Below, one piece after another: positions 8,478 through 17,559 of a stretch of 50,659 nucleotides of DNA. The notes beneath the pieces are model-generated. The model did not search any database. It saw nothing but the letters and a program-made list of their open reading frames with translations, and was not told where the DNA came from. Source of the stretch: JACVRM01 sp036824245 (lineage in GTDB: Bacteria; Actinomycetota; Thermoleophilia; Gaiellales; Gaiellaceae); assembly GCA_036824245.1 (NCBI GenBank), contig DAITAO010000015.1, positions 1 through 50,659 of the forward strand. The letters are read 5' to 3'. The translations under genes were made by a program, and so were the position numbers. The first letter of the stretch is position 1. The number at the start of each line of letters is the position of its first letter.

Positions 8478-8566
8478 GGCGCGAATCTACAGGGTCGACG
8501 GAAGCAGGGACCCGTTCGCAGCCGACGAACGCCAACTGCGTCCACATCGGAGAAACAATCCCTCAC

Positions 8567-8594
8567 GGGCTGCCCCGTCAGCTCACGTCCCTTA
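8567..8594 (+). repeat. Partial GGGACTGTCCCC-type repeat overlapping a gene end
   Basis: GGGCTGCCCCGTCAGCTCACG plus TCCCTTA matches the right half of the copy at 7866-7914. Read on the minus strand it encodes the last residues (VRDVS) and the stop of the dehydrogenase-like gene ending at 8578. Confidence 0.5.
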
Positions 8595-9618
8595 CCGAAG
8601 CAGTGGTGGACCGACTGCTGGCTCCCTGCCAGCTCACCTCGGTGTCGAGCAGGTCGAGGAACGCCTCCGGATCGACGACTGCCCTCTCGGGGGCCGAAAC
8701 GCCGGGCTCTCCCAGCCTGCCTGCCGCGAGCTCCAAGGCCCCCCGGGCGGCGGGCTCCGATGTCGAACGGGCACTCCCACCTCGAGTGACGGTCAGACCG
8801 ACGACCGAGCCTCGCTCGCCCTCCACCTCGACAAGGTGTACGGCGACCGACGCGGCCGATTGGACGTACGGCTCGGGCAACTCGGCGTCACCGAGGGCAA
8901 GGAGCTTCTCCGTCAGCCCTGGAGCGAGGCACAGCCGGAAGCTGGCCTCGCGCAAGCTCGGGTAGGCGGCCGGCAGCGTGGCAAGCTCCGAGTGGAGCGT
9001 GTAGATGCCCGCCGCCCGTCCCACCGGCGGCGGGAAGTCGCGCTCGGCCTTGCCCGAGAGTGGCTCGGCCTCGCGCAGCTCGCCCGCAACGAGCACCATC
9101 GGGGGCATGCGCAGCTCGTCGAGCAGCGTTCGCACCGAATAGGGCGCCGGGAACGGGTGGTCGCCGGCGGCCGGGTCGCGTGTCGCCGCCCAGATGTGCA
9201 TCTCGCGGGGCGGCTCGCCCAACCGCTCGACAGCCGCGCGCGCGAGCAGATTGGTCTTTCCGGGCGCCGAGCCGAGCCCGAGGATCGCTGTCAGGCCGGC
9301 CGCACGAAAGTCTGCATCGAGCTCGACCTGCCGCCTAGTCATGTGAAAGAGGCCGCCCAGGTCGACGTAGTGCGCGCCGGCCGCCAGGCACGCCTGCATG
9401 ACGTCGAGGTTCAGCCGGTAGTCGACACAGTTGACACACACGGCGGCGCCGGCCAAGCGGTCGCCGAGCGCCTTCGTGTCGCGCGCGTCGAGATGCTCCG
9501 CTCCTTCGAGGCGCGCGTCGAAGCGCAGGACTTCGGCTCCCCACTCGGCAAGGAAGTCGGCCACCAGCCGACCGATCGTTCCTGCCGCACCGACAACCGT
9601 GATCACGCGCTGATTCAA
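8578..9618 (-). CDS. Saccharopine dehydrogenase-like NAD(P)-binding protein
   Basis: A 346-residue protein with an N-terminal Rossmann fold: VVGAAGTIG at about residues 8-16 is the dinucleotide-binding loop, followed by the acidic FDARLEG turn. VNCVDYRLNLDVMQACLAAG and HYVDLGG are typical of saccharopine dehydrogenase / homospermidine synthase-type reductases, and LGLGSAPGKTNLLA follows as in that family. The reaction is probably NAD(P)-linked amine or imine chemistry, but the substrate is unknown. Its start lies 32 bases from the divergent aminotransferase operon, so the two may share a control region and pathway. The last residues come from a dispersed repeat, so the natural C-terminus may have been altered. 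Confidence 0.75.
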   Translation of the reverse strand: MNQRVITVVGAAGTIGRLVADFLAEWGAEVLRFDARLEGAEHLDARDTKALGDRLAGAAVCVNCVDYRLNLDVMQACLAAGAHYVDLGGLFHMTRRQVELDADFRAAGLTAILGLGSAPGKTNLLARAAVERLGEPPREMHIWAATRDPAAGDHPFPAPYSVRTLLDELRMPPMVLVAGELREAEPLSGKAERDFPPPVGRAAGIYTLHSELATLPAAYPSLREASFRLCLAPGLTEKLLALGDAELPEPYVQSAASVAVHLVEVEGERGSVVGLTVTRGGSARSTSEPAARGALELAAGRLGEPGVSAPERAVVDPEAFLDLLDTEVSWQGASSRSTTASVRDVS

Positions 9619-9650
9619 GCAGCCGTGGCGTCGTGAGAGAATCGCTGTCT

Positions 9651-10958
9651 ATGGCCGTCGAGCAACGCACGGAGGCCGAGCGCGTGCTCGCCGCGCGCGA
9701 CCGCTACGTGGCACGGGGGATCTCCACGCCGCCACTCGTGGTCGCGCGCGCCGACGGCGCCGTGGTCTGGGACGTCGACGGCCGCCGCTACGTGGACTTC
9801 GCCGGCGGCCTCGGCTGTCAGAACACGGGCCACGGCTTTCCGCCGGCGGTCGCGGCCATGCACGAGCAGATCGATCGCTACCTGCACCAGTGCTTCATGG
9901 TGGGGATCTACGAGCCGTACGTGGAGGTCTGCCGACTGCTGGCCGAGCTGTCGCCCTGCGCCGGACCCGACCAGAAGAGCCTGCTCGTCAACTCGGGCGC
10001 CGAGGCGGTCGAGAACGCCGTCAAGATCGCCAGGGTCGCCACGGGCCGTCCTGCCGTAGTCGCCTTCGACCAGGCATTTCACGGTCGCACGTTGCTGACC
10101 ATGACGATGACGGCCAAGGTCGATTACAAACGCGGCTTCGGTCCCTTCGCACCGGAGGTCTACCGCGCGCCGGCGCCCTATCCCTATCGCGGCGTGGACA
10201 CGGACGAGGCCGTCAAGGGTCTCGAGGCGCTGTTCAAGCGTGACGTCGATCCTGCGATGGTCGCCTGCGTGGTTCTCGAGCCCGTACAGGGCGAGGGCGG
10301 CTTCATCCCCATGCCGGACGACTTTCCGGCCCGGCTCATGGAGATTTGTGCCCGCCACGGAATGCTCTACGTGGACGACGAGGTGCAGAGCGGTATGGGC
10401 CGCACCGGTCCCGTGTGGGCGATCGAGCACTACGGCGTCGAGCCCGACCTGCTGGTCTCCGGAAAGTCGCTCGGGGGCGGACTGCCACTCGCGGCGGTAA
10501 CGGGCCGCGCCGAGGTCATGGACGCTGTGCCGCCCGGCGGCCTGGGAGGCACGTTCGGGGGAAATCCCGTTGCGTGCGCCGCCGCGCTCGCCGTGCTCGA
10601 CGAGGTCTCGTCGCCTCGCTTCCGGGAGCGGGCCGGCGAGGTTGGGAGCATCGTCCGGGAGCGGTTCGAGCAGCTCGCAGGGCGCTTCGACGCGATCGGC
10701 GAAGTGCGCGGCATCGGTCCGATGCTCGCGCTCGAGCTCGTCGAAGGCCGCGGGCAGGAGCCCGCAGCAGAACTCGCCCGAAACGTGACCGCGGAAGCCC
10801 GCGAGCGAGGCCTCATCCTGCTCTCGTGCGGCCTGTACGGAAACGTCGTCCGCGTGCTCGTGCCGCTGGCCGCCACCGACGAGGTGCTGGTGCAGGGACT
10901 GGACATTCTCGAGGAGTCGCTCGATGCGGCGGTGAGCCGACCAGGAGGAGGCGAATGA
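9651..10958 (+). CDS. gabT: Class III aminotransferase, 4-aminobutyrate transaminase-like
   Basis: First gene of a seven-gene operon. The 435-residue protein carries the GabT hallmarks: FDQAFHGRTLLTMTMTAKVD, the acidic DDEVQSGMGRTG strand and the PLP-binding lysine in SGKSLGGG (Lys272). These enzymes move the terminal amino group of GABA or a related omega-amine to 2-oxoglutarate or pyruvate, giving an aldehyde. A frame extends to GTG 9633, but ATG 9651 (MAVEQRTEAERV) fits the family better. Its stop overlaps the next start (ATGA). The two aldehyde dehydrogenases that follow could take succinate semialdehyde or 4-aminobutyraldehyde onward. A putrescine or other omega-amine substrate is equally possible. 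Confidence 0.83.
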   Translation: MAVEQRTEAERVLAARDRYVARGISTPPLVVARADGAVVWDVDGRRYVDFAGGLGCQNTGHGFPPAVAAMHEQIDRYLHQCFMVGIYEPYVEVCRLLAELSPCAGPDQKSLLVNSGAEAVENAVKIARVATGRPAVVAFDQAFHGRTLLTMTMTAKVDYKRGFGPFAPEVYRAPAPYPYRGVDTDEAVKGLEALFKRDVDPAMVACVVLEPVQGEGGFIPMPDDFPARLMEICARHGMLYVDDEVQSGMGRTGPVWAIEHYGVEPDLLVSGKSLGGGLPLAAVTGRAEVMDAVPPGGLGGTFGGNPVACAAALAVLDEVSSPRFRERAGEVGSIVRERFEQLAGRFDAIGEVRGIGPMLALELVEGRGQEPAAELARNVTAEARERGLILLSCGLYGNVVRVLVPLAATDEVLVQGLDILEESLDAAVSRPGGGE

Positions 10959-12391
10959 GCGTCACCGTGTCCCATTACAAGAATTTCGTCGGCGGCGACT
11001 GGGTTGATGCAGTCGAGGGCGAGACAGAGCAGATCCTCAACCCGGCGACCGGGCAGACGATCGCCGAGGTGCCCAAGGGCACACAGGCCGACGTCGACCG
11101 CGCCGTCGACGCGGCCGTGCGCGCGCTGCCCGAGTGGCTCGAGACCACGCCCGCGGAGCGCTCGGAGCTGCTGCTCAAGCTCGCCGACCTGATCGACGAG
11201 CACACAGAGGAGCTCGCACAGCTCGAGTCGCAGAACGTCGGCAAGCCCCTCGCCGCCGCGCGCGACGAGATGCCGCAGTCATCGGACCACATCCGCTTCT
11301 TCGCGGGCGCGGCTCGGGTGCTCGAAGGCCGCGCCACCGGCGAGTACATGCGCGGCTACACGTCGTGGATCCGGCGCGAGCCGGTCGGCGTCGTCGGCCA
11401 GATCGCGCCGTGGAACTACCCGCTGATGATGGCCGTCTGGAAGTTCGCGCCGGCGCTCGCCGCCGGCAACGTCTCGGTGCTCAAGCCCTCCGAGCAGACG
11501 CCGCTCTCGACGCTCCGCTTCGCCCAGCTGGCCGGCGAGGTGCTGCCTCCCGGCGTGCTCAACGTGATCACCGGCGACGGCGAGCCGGTCGGTGCGGGAA
11601 TCGTCCGCCACCCTGATGTGCGCCTCGTCTCGCTCACCGGCGACGTGGCCACCGGCAAGGAGGTCGCACGCGCCGCGGCCGACACGCTCAAGCGTGTGCA
11701 TCTCGAGCTCGGCGGCAAGGCACCCGTCATCGTCTTCGACGACGCCGACCCCGCGCAGGTGGCCGAGTCGATCAAGATCGCGGGCTACTGGAACTCCGGC
11801 CAGGACTGCACGGCCGCCTCGCGCGTCATGGCGGGCGCGGGCATCTACGAGACCCTTCTCGAGCAGCTCGTGCCGGCCGTCGAGTCGCTGCAGGTCGGCG
11901 ACCCGGCCGATAGCGAGGAGATCGAGATGGGCCCGGTCATCTCAAAGGCGCAACAGGAACGCGTGCTCGGCTTCCTCGAGCGGGCCAAGGGCGCCACGAT
12001 GCTCACCGGTGGGAACGGCGACGGCGACCGAGGGTTCTTCGTCAAGCCCACAGTGGTCGTCGACGTCGATCAGACCGACGAGATCGTGCAACGCGAGGTG
12101 TTCGGTCCGGTCGTCACGGTGCAGCGCTTCGCCGAAGACGACCAGGCGCTCGCCTGGGCGAACGATGTGCCCTACGGCCTGGCGGCCTCGGTCTTCACGC
12201 GTGACATCGGCCGCGCCCTCAATGCAGCCCGGCGCCTCCAGTTCGGGACGGTCTGGATCAACGACCACATCCCGCTCGTCGCCGAGATGCCGCACGGCGG
12301 CTTCAAGCAGTCGGGCTACGGCAAGGACCTCTCGATGTACTCGCTCGACGACTACACGCAGATCAAGCATGTGATGGCGAAGCTGGATTGA
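10955..12391 (+). CDS. Aldehyde dehydrogenase, 4-aminobutyraldehyde/betaine-aldehyde type
   Basis: A 478-residue NAD(P)-dependent aldehyde dehydrogenase. The catalytic Cys285 lies in SGQDCTAASRV and the general base Glu251 in LELGGKAP. The QDCTA-x-SR form of the active site is typical of 4-aminobutyraldehyde dehydrogenases (PatD-like). The open frame runs to 10346, but the start is fixed by ATGA overlap with gabT at 10955 and a strong AGGAGG ribosome-binding site in front. It probably oxidises an aminoaldehyde made from a polyamine or diamine. This would place it one step before GABA, and the GabT-like enzyme after it. Confidence 0.88.
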   Translation: MSVTVSHYKNFVGGDWVDAVEGETEQILNPATGQTIAEVPKGTQADVDRAVDAAVRALPEWLETTPAERSELLLKLADLIDEHTEELAQLESQNVGKPLAAARDEMPQSSDHIRFFAGAARVLEGRATGEYMRGYTSWIRREPVGVVGQIAPWNYPLMMAVWKFAPALAAGNVSVLKPSEQTPLSTLRFAQLAGEVLPPGVLNVITGDGEPVGAGIVRHPDVRLVSLTGDVATGKEVARAAADTLKRVHLELGGKAPVIVFDDADPAQVAESIKIAGYWNSGQDCTAASRVMAGAGIYETLLEQLVPAVESLQVGDPADSEEIEMGPVISKAQQERVLGFLERAKGATMLTGGNGDGDRGFFVKPTVVVDVDQTDEIVQREVFGPVVTVQRFAEDDQALAWANDVPYGLAASVFTRDIGRALNAARRLQFGTVWINDHIPLVAEMPHGGFKQSGYGKDLSMYSLDDYTQIKHVMAKLD

Positions 12392-13878
12392 CCGAGACCC
12401 GGCTTCTCATCGGCGGCGTGCTGGTCGCCGGCGACGGCCCGCCGCTGGCCGTGGAGAACCCGTACAGCGAGGAGACGCTCGCCGAGGTCGCGCTGCCCTC
12501 GGCGGAACAGGTCGACGCAGCGCTCGCGGCGGCGCGAGAAGCGGCCAGAGCATGGGCGCAGACGCCGGCCGTCGATCGCTGCGAGCTCCTGCACGAGGTG
12601 GCCGCTCGCATGCGCGCGCGTACCGACGAGCTGGCCGAGCTGATGACCCGTGAGGGCGGCAAGCCCCTGATCGAGAACTCGGACGAGGTGGGCTGGGCGG
12701 CCGCAGCGTTCGACTTCTACGCGGAGCTGGGTCGCAACTTCGCCGGCCGCGTCATCCCGCCGATCGAGTCCACCCAGCTCGCCCTCGTGCTCAAGGAGCC
12801 GATGGGCGTTGTCGGCTGCATCGTCCCGTGGAACTACCCGCTGCTCCTGCTCGCGTGGAAGCTCGCGCCGGCGCTCGCCGCGGGCAACACCGCAGTCTGC
12901 AAGCCCTCCGAGCTGACGCCACTCTCGACGCTCGCGCTCGCGGCCTGCTTCGACCACCTGCCGCCCGGCGTGGTCAACCTGCTGGCCGGCGCCGGTGAGG
13001 TGGGCGAGGCGATCGTGCGTGACGAGCGCGTCGACTGCGTCGCCTTCACGGGCTCCGTCGAGACCGGCAAGCGGATCGCGCGCATCTGCGCCGACCGCGT
13101 AGCCCGTATCAATCTCGAGCTCGGCGGCAAGGACCCCTTCATCGTCTGCCCGGACGTGGCCGACCAGATCGACGTGGCGGCGCGCGGCGGTGCGTGGGCC
13201 GCCTTTCTGAACGCGGGGCAGGTGTGTACGTCGGCGGAGCGCTTCTACGTGCTCGAGCCCGTATACGACGACTTCGTGTCCGCCTTCGTGGAGCACACGC
13301 GCACGCTGCGCCTCGGCGACCCGCTCGACCCGGAGACGGACGTCGGGCCAATGGTGTCGGCCCGGCAGCGCGACCGCGTGGCCGCGCAGGTGGATGCTGC
13401 AGTAGCGGCCGGAGCCGAGCTGCTCGTGGGCGGGAACGGGTCCGGACGGCCGACCGGCTACTTCTTCTCGCCGGCGGTCGTGACCGGTGCGCCGGCCGAG
13501 ACCGACCTGCTGCGCGAGGAGACCTTCGGCCCCGTGGCACCCATCGTCCCGGTGAAGACGCTCGACGAGGCAATCGAGCTCGCCAACTCGACGCGCTTCG
13601 GACTGGGCTGCAACGTCTACACGCGCGACCTTGAGACGATCGTGCGCTGCATGCGTGAGATCAAGGCCGGCACCCTCTGGTTCAACGACCCGCTCACGGA
13701 CAACGACGCGGGCCCCTTCGGGGGCATGAAGCAGTCGGGCCTGGGGCGCGAGCTCGGCCAGGAGGGTCTGGAGGCCTTCCAGGAGACGAAGCACGTCCAC
13801 CTGGAGACTCGCATCGCGCCGAAGGAGTGGTGGTACCCCTACGGGGGCGGAGAGACGAAGCAGCCGAAAGGAGCGTGA
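12388..13878 (+). CDS. Aldehyde dehydrogenase, second paralogue in the operon
   Basis: A 496-residue aldehyde dehydrogenase with catalytic Cys280 in NAGQVCTSAERF and Glu244 in LELGGKDPF. It differs clearly from its upstream neighbour, so it is an old paralogue rather than a recent duplicate. It begins with TTG overlapping the previous stop (TTGA) and ends overlapping the next ATG (TGATG), so it is translated as part of a coupled chain. With a GABA transaminase upstream, a succinate-semialdehyde dehydrogenase role is plausible. The GQVCTSAERF signature is also found in other semialdehyde and lactaldehyde-type dehydrogenases, so specificity is open. Confidence 0.87.
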   Translation: MTETRLLIGGVLVAGDGPPLAVENPYSEETLAEVALPSAEQVDAALAAAREAARAWAQTPAVDRCELLHEVAARMRARTDELAELMTREGGKPLIENSDEVGWAAAAFDFYAELGRNFAGRVIPPIESTQLALVLKEPMGVVGCIVPWNYPLLLLAWKLAPALAAGNTAVCKPSELTPLSTLALAACFDHLPPGVVNLLAGAGEVGEAIVRDERVDCVAFTGSVETGKRIARICADRVARINLELGGKDPFIVCPDVADQIDVAARGGAWAAFLNAGQVCTSAERFYVLEPVYDDFVSAFVEHTRTLRLGDPLDPETDVGPMVSARQRDRVAAQVDAAVAAGAELLVGGNGSGRPTGYFFSPAVVTGAPAETDLLREETFGPVAPIVPVKTLDEAIELANSTRFGLGCNVYTRDLETIVRCMREIKAGTLWFNDPLTDNDAGPFGGMKQSGLGRELGQEGLEAFQETKHVHLETRIAPKEWWYPYGGGETKQPKGA

Positions 13879-15419
13879 TGGAAAGCTCGGGCGTGCCGGT
13901 GCCCATTCCTGAGACCGAGAAGGGCAAGCTCAAGCCGAATGCGATCGGATTCTTCGGTGGCCTGATCATCGGGCTCGCCTCGACGGCGCCTGCCTACTCC
14001 CTGGCGGCGGTGATCGGGTCGCTCGTGGTGGTGGTCGGCCTCCAGGCGCCGGCGGCACTGCTCGCTTCGTTCATCCCGATGTTCCTGATCGCCGGAGCCT
14101 TCTTCTACATGAACCGCGCCGACCCGGACGCCGGCACGACGTTCTCCTGGGTGACGCGCGCGCTCGGTCCCTGGCTCGGATGGATCGGGGGCTGGGCGGT
14201 CTGCGTCACGGGCATCCTCGTGGTCGGCTCGCTGGCGGACGTCGGGGCCCGTTACACCTACCTGCTCTTCGACTGGGATAGCGCCGCCGGCTCGAAGGCC
14301 GCGGTCACGGCGCTGGCGGTCGGATACATCCTCGCGATGACGGCGATCTGCATTCTCGGCACCGAGATCACATCGCGCATCCAGGACGTCATGATCGTCG
14401 TGCAGGTGGGCGCGCTGCTCCTCTTTGCGGTAGTCGCGATCGCGAAGGTGTATTCAGGGGATGCGACGCCCGCCTCGATCGATCCATCCTGGTCGTGGTT
14501 CTCTCCCTTCTCGATCGACGACAGCGATGCTTTGATCACGGCGCTCCTCCTCGGCGTGTTCATCTACTGGGGCTGGGAATCCGCGGTGAACCTGACCGAG
14601 GAGACGGAGGACAGCCGGCGCGCCCCCGGGCTTGCCGCCGTGGCGAGCACCGTCATCCTCGTCGTGACCTACGTCTCCGTTGCAACCGCGGTCGTCGCCT
14701 TCGCAGGTCTCGATGCGCTCGCAGAGTTCGACGATGACGACGCCGTCTTCGGTGCACTTGCCGGTGACGTGCTCGGATCGCCGTGGGACAAGCTCGTGCT
14801 GCTGGCGATCGTCACGTCAGCGATCGCGTCGACGCAGACCACCATCCTCCCCGCCTCTCGCACGACCCTGTCGATGGCCCGGTCACGCGCCTTCCCCACA
14901 GTCCTGGCTTCCGTCCACGAGCGTTACCGCACACCGCACATCGCAACCGCTGTCGTCGCGCTGCTCGCCATAGCGTGGTACGTGCCGGCGAACTTCATCT
15001 CCCAGAACTTCCTCTTCGACTCGCTCTCGGCGCTCGCCCTGATGATCGCTTTCTACTATGCGCTGAGTGGAGTCGCCTGTGCTGTCTACTACCGCCGTGA
15101 GCTCACCAAGTCGACGAAGAACATGCTGCTGATGGGCGTGGGGCCGATCGTCGGCGCAGCCCTGCTCGCCTACCTGTTCGTCGAGTCGACCAGGTCGCTG
15201 GCCGACCTGGACGAGTCGTACTCCGGGCAGACCATTCTCGGGTTCTCGCCGCCCCTCGCGATCGGCTACGGCTTCCTGATCCTCGGTGTAATCCTCGTGG
15301 TGGTATGGCGGCTGGCCGGGCATCGCCCGTTCTTCGCGCGGGAGCCTTTCGAGGCGGTCGACCCGGACGTGGCCGCCGGACGCGTCGCCGTGGCCGAAAC
15401 GGTGGGGATGGAGCCGTGA
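13878..15419 (+). CDS. APC-family amino acid/amine permease
   Basis: A 513-residue integral membrane protein with about twelve hydrophobic segments. The N-terminal GLIIGLASTAPAYSLAAVIG carries the small-residue break in TM1 used by APC transporters to bind the amino and carboxyl groups of a substrate. ATG 13878 overlaps the previous stop (TGATG) and follows AAAGGAG, so the longer frame from 13827 is rejected. Because it sits between dehydrogenase and aminotransferase genes, it is likely to import the amine or amino acid that the operon degrades (GABA, putrescine or a similar compound); this is inferred from context. Confidence 0.88.
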   Translation: MESSGVPVPIPETEKGKLKPNAIGFFGGLIIGLASTAPAYSLAAVIGSLVVVVGLQAPAALLASFIPMFLIAGAFFYMNRADPDAGTTFSWVTRALGPWLGWIGGWAVCVTGILVVGSLADVGARYTYLLFDWDSAAGSKAAVTALAVGYILAMTAICILGTEITSRIQDVMIVVQVGALLLFAVVAIAKVYSGDATPASIDPSWSWFSPFSIDDSDALITALLLGVFIYWGWESAVNLTEETEDSRRAPGLAAVASTVILVVTYVSVATAVVAFAGLDALAEFDDDDAVFGALAGDVLGSPWDKLVLLAIVTSAIASTQTTILPASRTTLSMARSRAFPTVLASVHERYRTPHIATAVVALLAIAWYVPANFISQNFLFDSLSALALMIAFYYALSGVACAVYYRRELTKSTKNMLLMGVGPIVGAALLAYLFVESTRSLADLDESYSGQTILGFSPPLAIGYGFLILGVILVVVWRLAGHRPFFAREPFEAVDPDVAAGRVAVAETVGMEP

Positions 15420-16801
15420 GCGTCGAGGCACGCGCGCAGCTGGACCGCGGCCGCATCAAGGAGCTGACAGCGCGCGAGCTCAAGCGCCTCAACGAGCAGA
15501 CGCCCGGCTCGGCGCGGATGTATGAGCGCGCGCGGGCCAGCCTGCCCGGCGGGGTGGCGTCCTCCTACCACCTCCGCGAGCCGTGGCCCATCTACCTGAC
15601 CCGCGGCGAGGGGCCGTACGTATGGGACGTCGACGGCCGTCGCATGATCGACTTCCACAACGGGTTCGGCTCGATGGTGCAGGGGCATGCCCACCCCGCC
15701 ATCACGAAGGCGGTCGCCGAACGTCTACCGCTCGGAACGCACTTCGCGTCTCCCACCGAGGAAGTCATCGATGTCGCAGAGGAGCTGGCACGCCGCTGGG
15801 CCCTCCCCAAGTGGCGCTTCGTCAATTCGGGGACCGAGGCGACGATGGACGCCGTGCGCATCGCCCGCGGCCTGACCGGCCGGGACACAGTGATGAAGAT
15901 CTTCGGCTCGTACCACGGCCACCACGACGCGCTGATGGTCTCGATCGGCGTCGAGTACGACCGGATCGGTGACCGCGACAACCTCGCCTCGCTTCCCTAC
16001 GGCGGGGGTATTCCGCAGGCGATTGCCGAGCTGACGATCGCAGTGCCGTTCAACGACGCGGGCGCGATGGAGCGCCGCATCGAGCGGCTCGATGCCGAGG
16101 GCCGCAAGCCGGCCTGCGTGATCATGGAGGCGGCCATGATGAATCTCGGCGTTGTGCTCCCCGAGCCGGGCTACCTGGAGGCCGTACGCGACCTGACGCG
16201 CCGTCACGGCATCGTGCTCATCTTCGATGAGGTAAAGACGGGGCTCGCGATCGCAGCCGGTGGCGCCACCGAGCGCTTCGGAGTCATGCCCGATCTCGTC
16301 ACGCTCGCCAAGACACTTGGCGGCGGCCTGCCGGCGGGGGCGATCGGCGGCAGCGAGGACGTGATGGCGGTCGTCGAAGACGACCGCGTCTATCTGGTCG
16401 GCACCTACAACGGGAACCCGCTCGTCATGGCGGCGGCTCGGGCCAGCCTGCTCGAGGTGCTGACGCCCGATGCCTACACGCATCTCGATCGCATCAACGA
16501 GCGACTCTTGTCGGGCTGCCAGCGCGTCATCGACCAGTACGGGCTGCCCGGCTACTCGGTCGGAGTCGGCTCGAAGGGCTGCGTCACGTTCTCGTCGGAG
16601 CGCATCGTCGACTACGAGACGTTCAAGGCCAACCAGGACGCCGCGGTCTCTGAGCTCGCGTGGCTCTTCAACATGAACCGCGGCATCTTCATGACGCCGG
16701 GCCGCGAGGAGGAGTGGACGCTCTCGGTCACGCACACGGACGAGGCGGTGGACGCGTACGTGGACGTCTTCGAGGAGATGGCCCGGGACCTGACGTCCTG
16801 A
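15416..16801 (+). CDS. Class III aminotransferase, glutamate-1-semialdehyde aminomutase-like
   Basis: A 461-residue PLP enzyme. FHNGFGSMVQGHAHPAI, FVNSGTEATMDAVRIAR, the FDEVKTG aspartate and Lys299 in LAKTLGGGLPAGA define the class III fold, and the pattern is closest to the glutamate-1-semialdehyde 2,1-aminomutase branch. It is unlikely to serve haem synthesis here, because it lies inside an amine-catabolic operon and has an N-terminal extension. A beta- or omega-amino-acid aminotransferase is a better guess. GTG 15416 overlaps the permease stop (GTGA), which overrides the longer frame from 15305. Confidence 0.82.
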   Translation: MSVEARAQLDRGRIKELTARELKRLNEQTPGSARMYERARASLPGGVASSYHLREPWPIYLTRGEGPYVWDVDGRRMIDFHNGFGSMVQGHAHPAITKAVAERLPLGTHFASPTEEVIDVAEELARRWALPKWRFVNSGTEATMDAVRIARGLTGRDTVMKIFGSYHGHHDALMVSIGVEYDRIGDRDNLASLPYGGGIPQAIAELTIAVPFNDAGAMERRIERLDAEGRKPACVIMEAAMMNLGVVLPEPGYLEAVRDLTRRHGIVLIFDEVKTGLAIAAGGATERFGVMPDLVTLAKTLGGGLPAGAIGGSEDVMAVVEDDRVYLVGTYNGNPLVMAAARASLLEVLTPDAYTHLDRINERLLSGCQRVIDQYGLPGYSVGVGSKGCVTFSSERIVDYETFKANQDAAVSELAWLFNMNRGIFMTPGREEEWTLSVTHTDEAVDAYVDVFEEMARDLTS

Positions 16802-16809
16802 GCGGCACG

Positions 16810-17559
16810 ATGAACCAACTCGAGCGCCACCTGGCCTGGGAGGGCTGCGCCAATGTCCGCGATCTGGGCGGGCATCCGACTGAAGATGGGCGCGCGACCC
16901 GCTTCGGCGCAGTGGTGCGCGCCGACAGCGTGCGCCGGCTGAGCGACGCCGGCTGGCGCGACCTCGTCGAGCACGGCATCAACACGATCGTCGACCTGCG
17001 CTTCCACGACGAGCTCGAGGCCGACCCGCCGGCGGAGCTACCGGTGGACGTTGTTCACATCTCGCTGCTCGGCGTGCTCGATCTCGCGTACTGGGCCGAG
17101 ATGGATGCGATTGCGGCCGCGGCGCCGAGCGTGGCCGAGGGAACCCGCCTCGTGTATCTCGACTCCCTCGAACGCAACCGATCCCACTTCGGTGAGGTGT
17201 TCAAGGCGATTGCAGCGGCGCCCGAGGGCGGGATCCTCCTCCATTGCCAGGGCGGCAAGGACCGCACCGGCCTGGTGGTGGCGCTCCTGCTGTCGCTGGC
17301 GGGCGTCCCGCGGGACGAGGTCGCGCGCGACTACGCGGTCAGCGAGCGCAACCTCGCGGAGCGCCAGGCCCAGTGGGAGGCGGAGGCCGAGGACGACGAC
17401 GAGCTCGAGAGGCGGCGGCGGATCGGTGCCTGCCCGCCCGAGGCCATGCTCGGCGTGCTGGCCGAGCTCGAGCGCCGCTACGGCAGCGTGCGTGCCTACC
17501 TGCGGGAGGCCGGCGCAGCCGAGGAGGAGCTCGACCGCGTCGCTGCCCGGCTCACGTGA
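16810..17559 (+). CDS. Tyrosine/serine phosphatase-like protein (PTP fold, IphP/LipA type)
   Basis: A 249-residue protein with the P-loop HCQGGKDRTG (Cys146 nucleophile, Arg152), the HCxxGKDRTG form of the family PF13350. The N-terminal NVRDLGGHPTEDGR is also characteristic. Members remove phosphate from tyrosine, lipids or nucleotides; no signal peptide is seen, so it acts in the cytoplasm. It starts 8 bases after the aminotransferase stop and overlaps the decarboxylase start (GTGA), so it belongs to the catabolic operon. Its role there is unexplained. The frame is open back to 16660, but the family N-terminus begins at ATG 16810. Confidence 0.87.
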   Translation: MNQLERHLAWEGCANVRDLGGHPTEDGRATRFGAVVRADSVRRLSDAGWRDLVEHGINTIVDLRFHDELEADPPAELPVDVVHISLLGVLDLAYWAEMDAIAAAAPSVAEGTRLVYLDSLERNRSHFGEVFKAIAAAPEGGILLHCQGGKDRTGLVVALLLSLAGVPRDEVARDYAVSERNLAERQAQWEAEAEDDDELERRRRIGACPPEAMLGVLAELERRYGSVRAYLREAGAAEEELDRVAARLT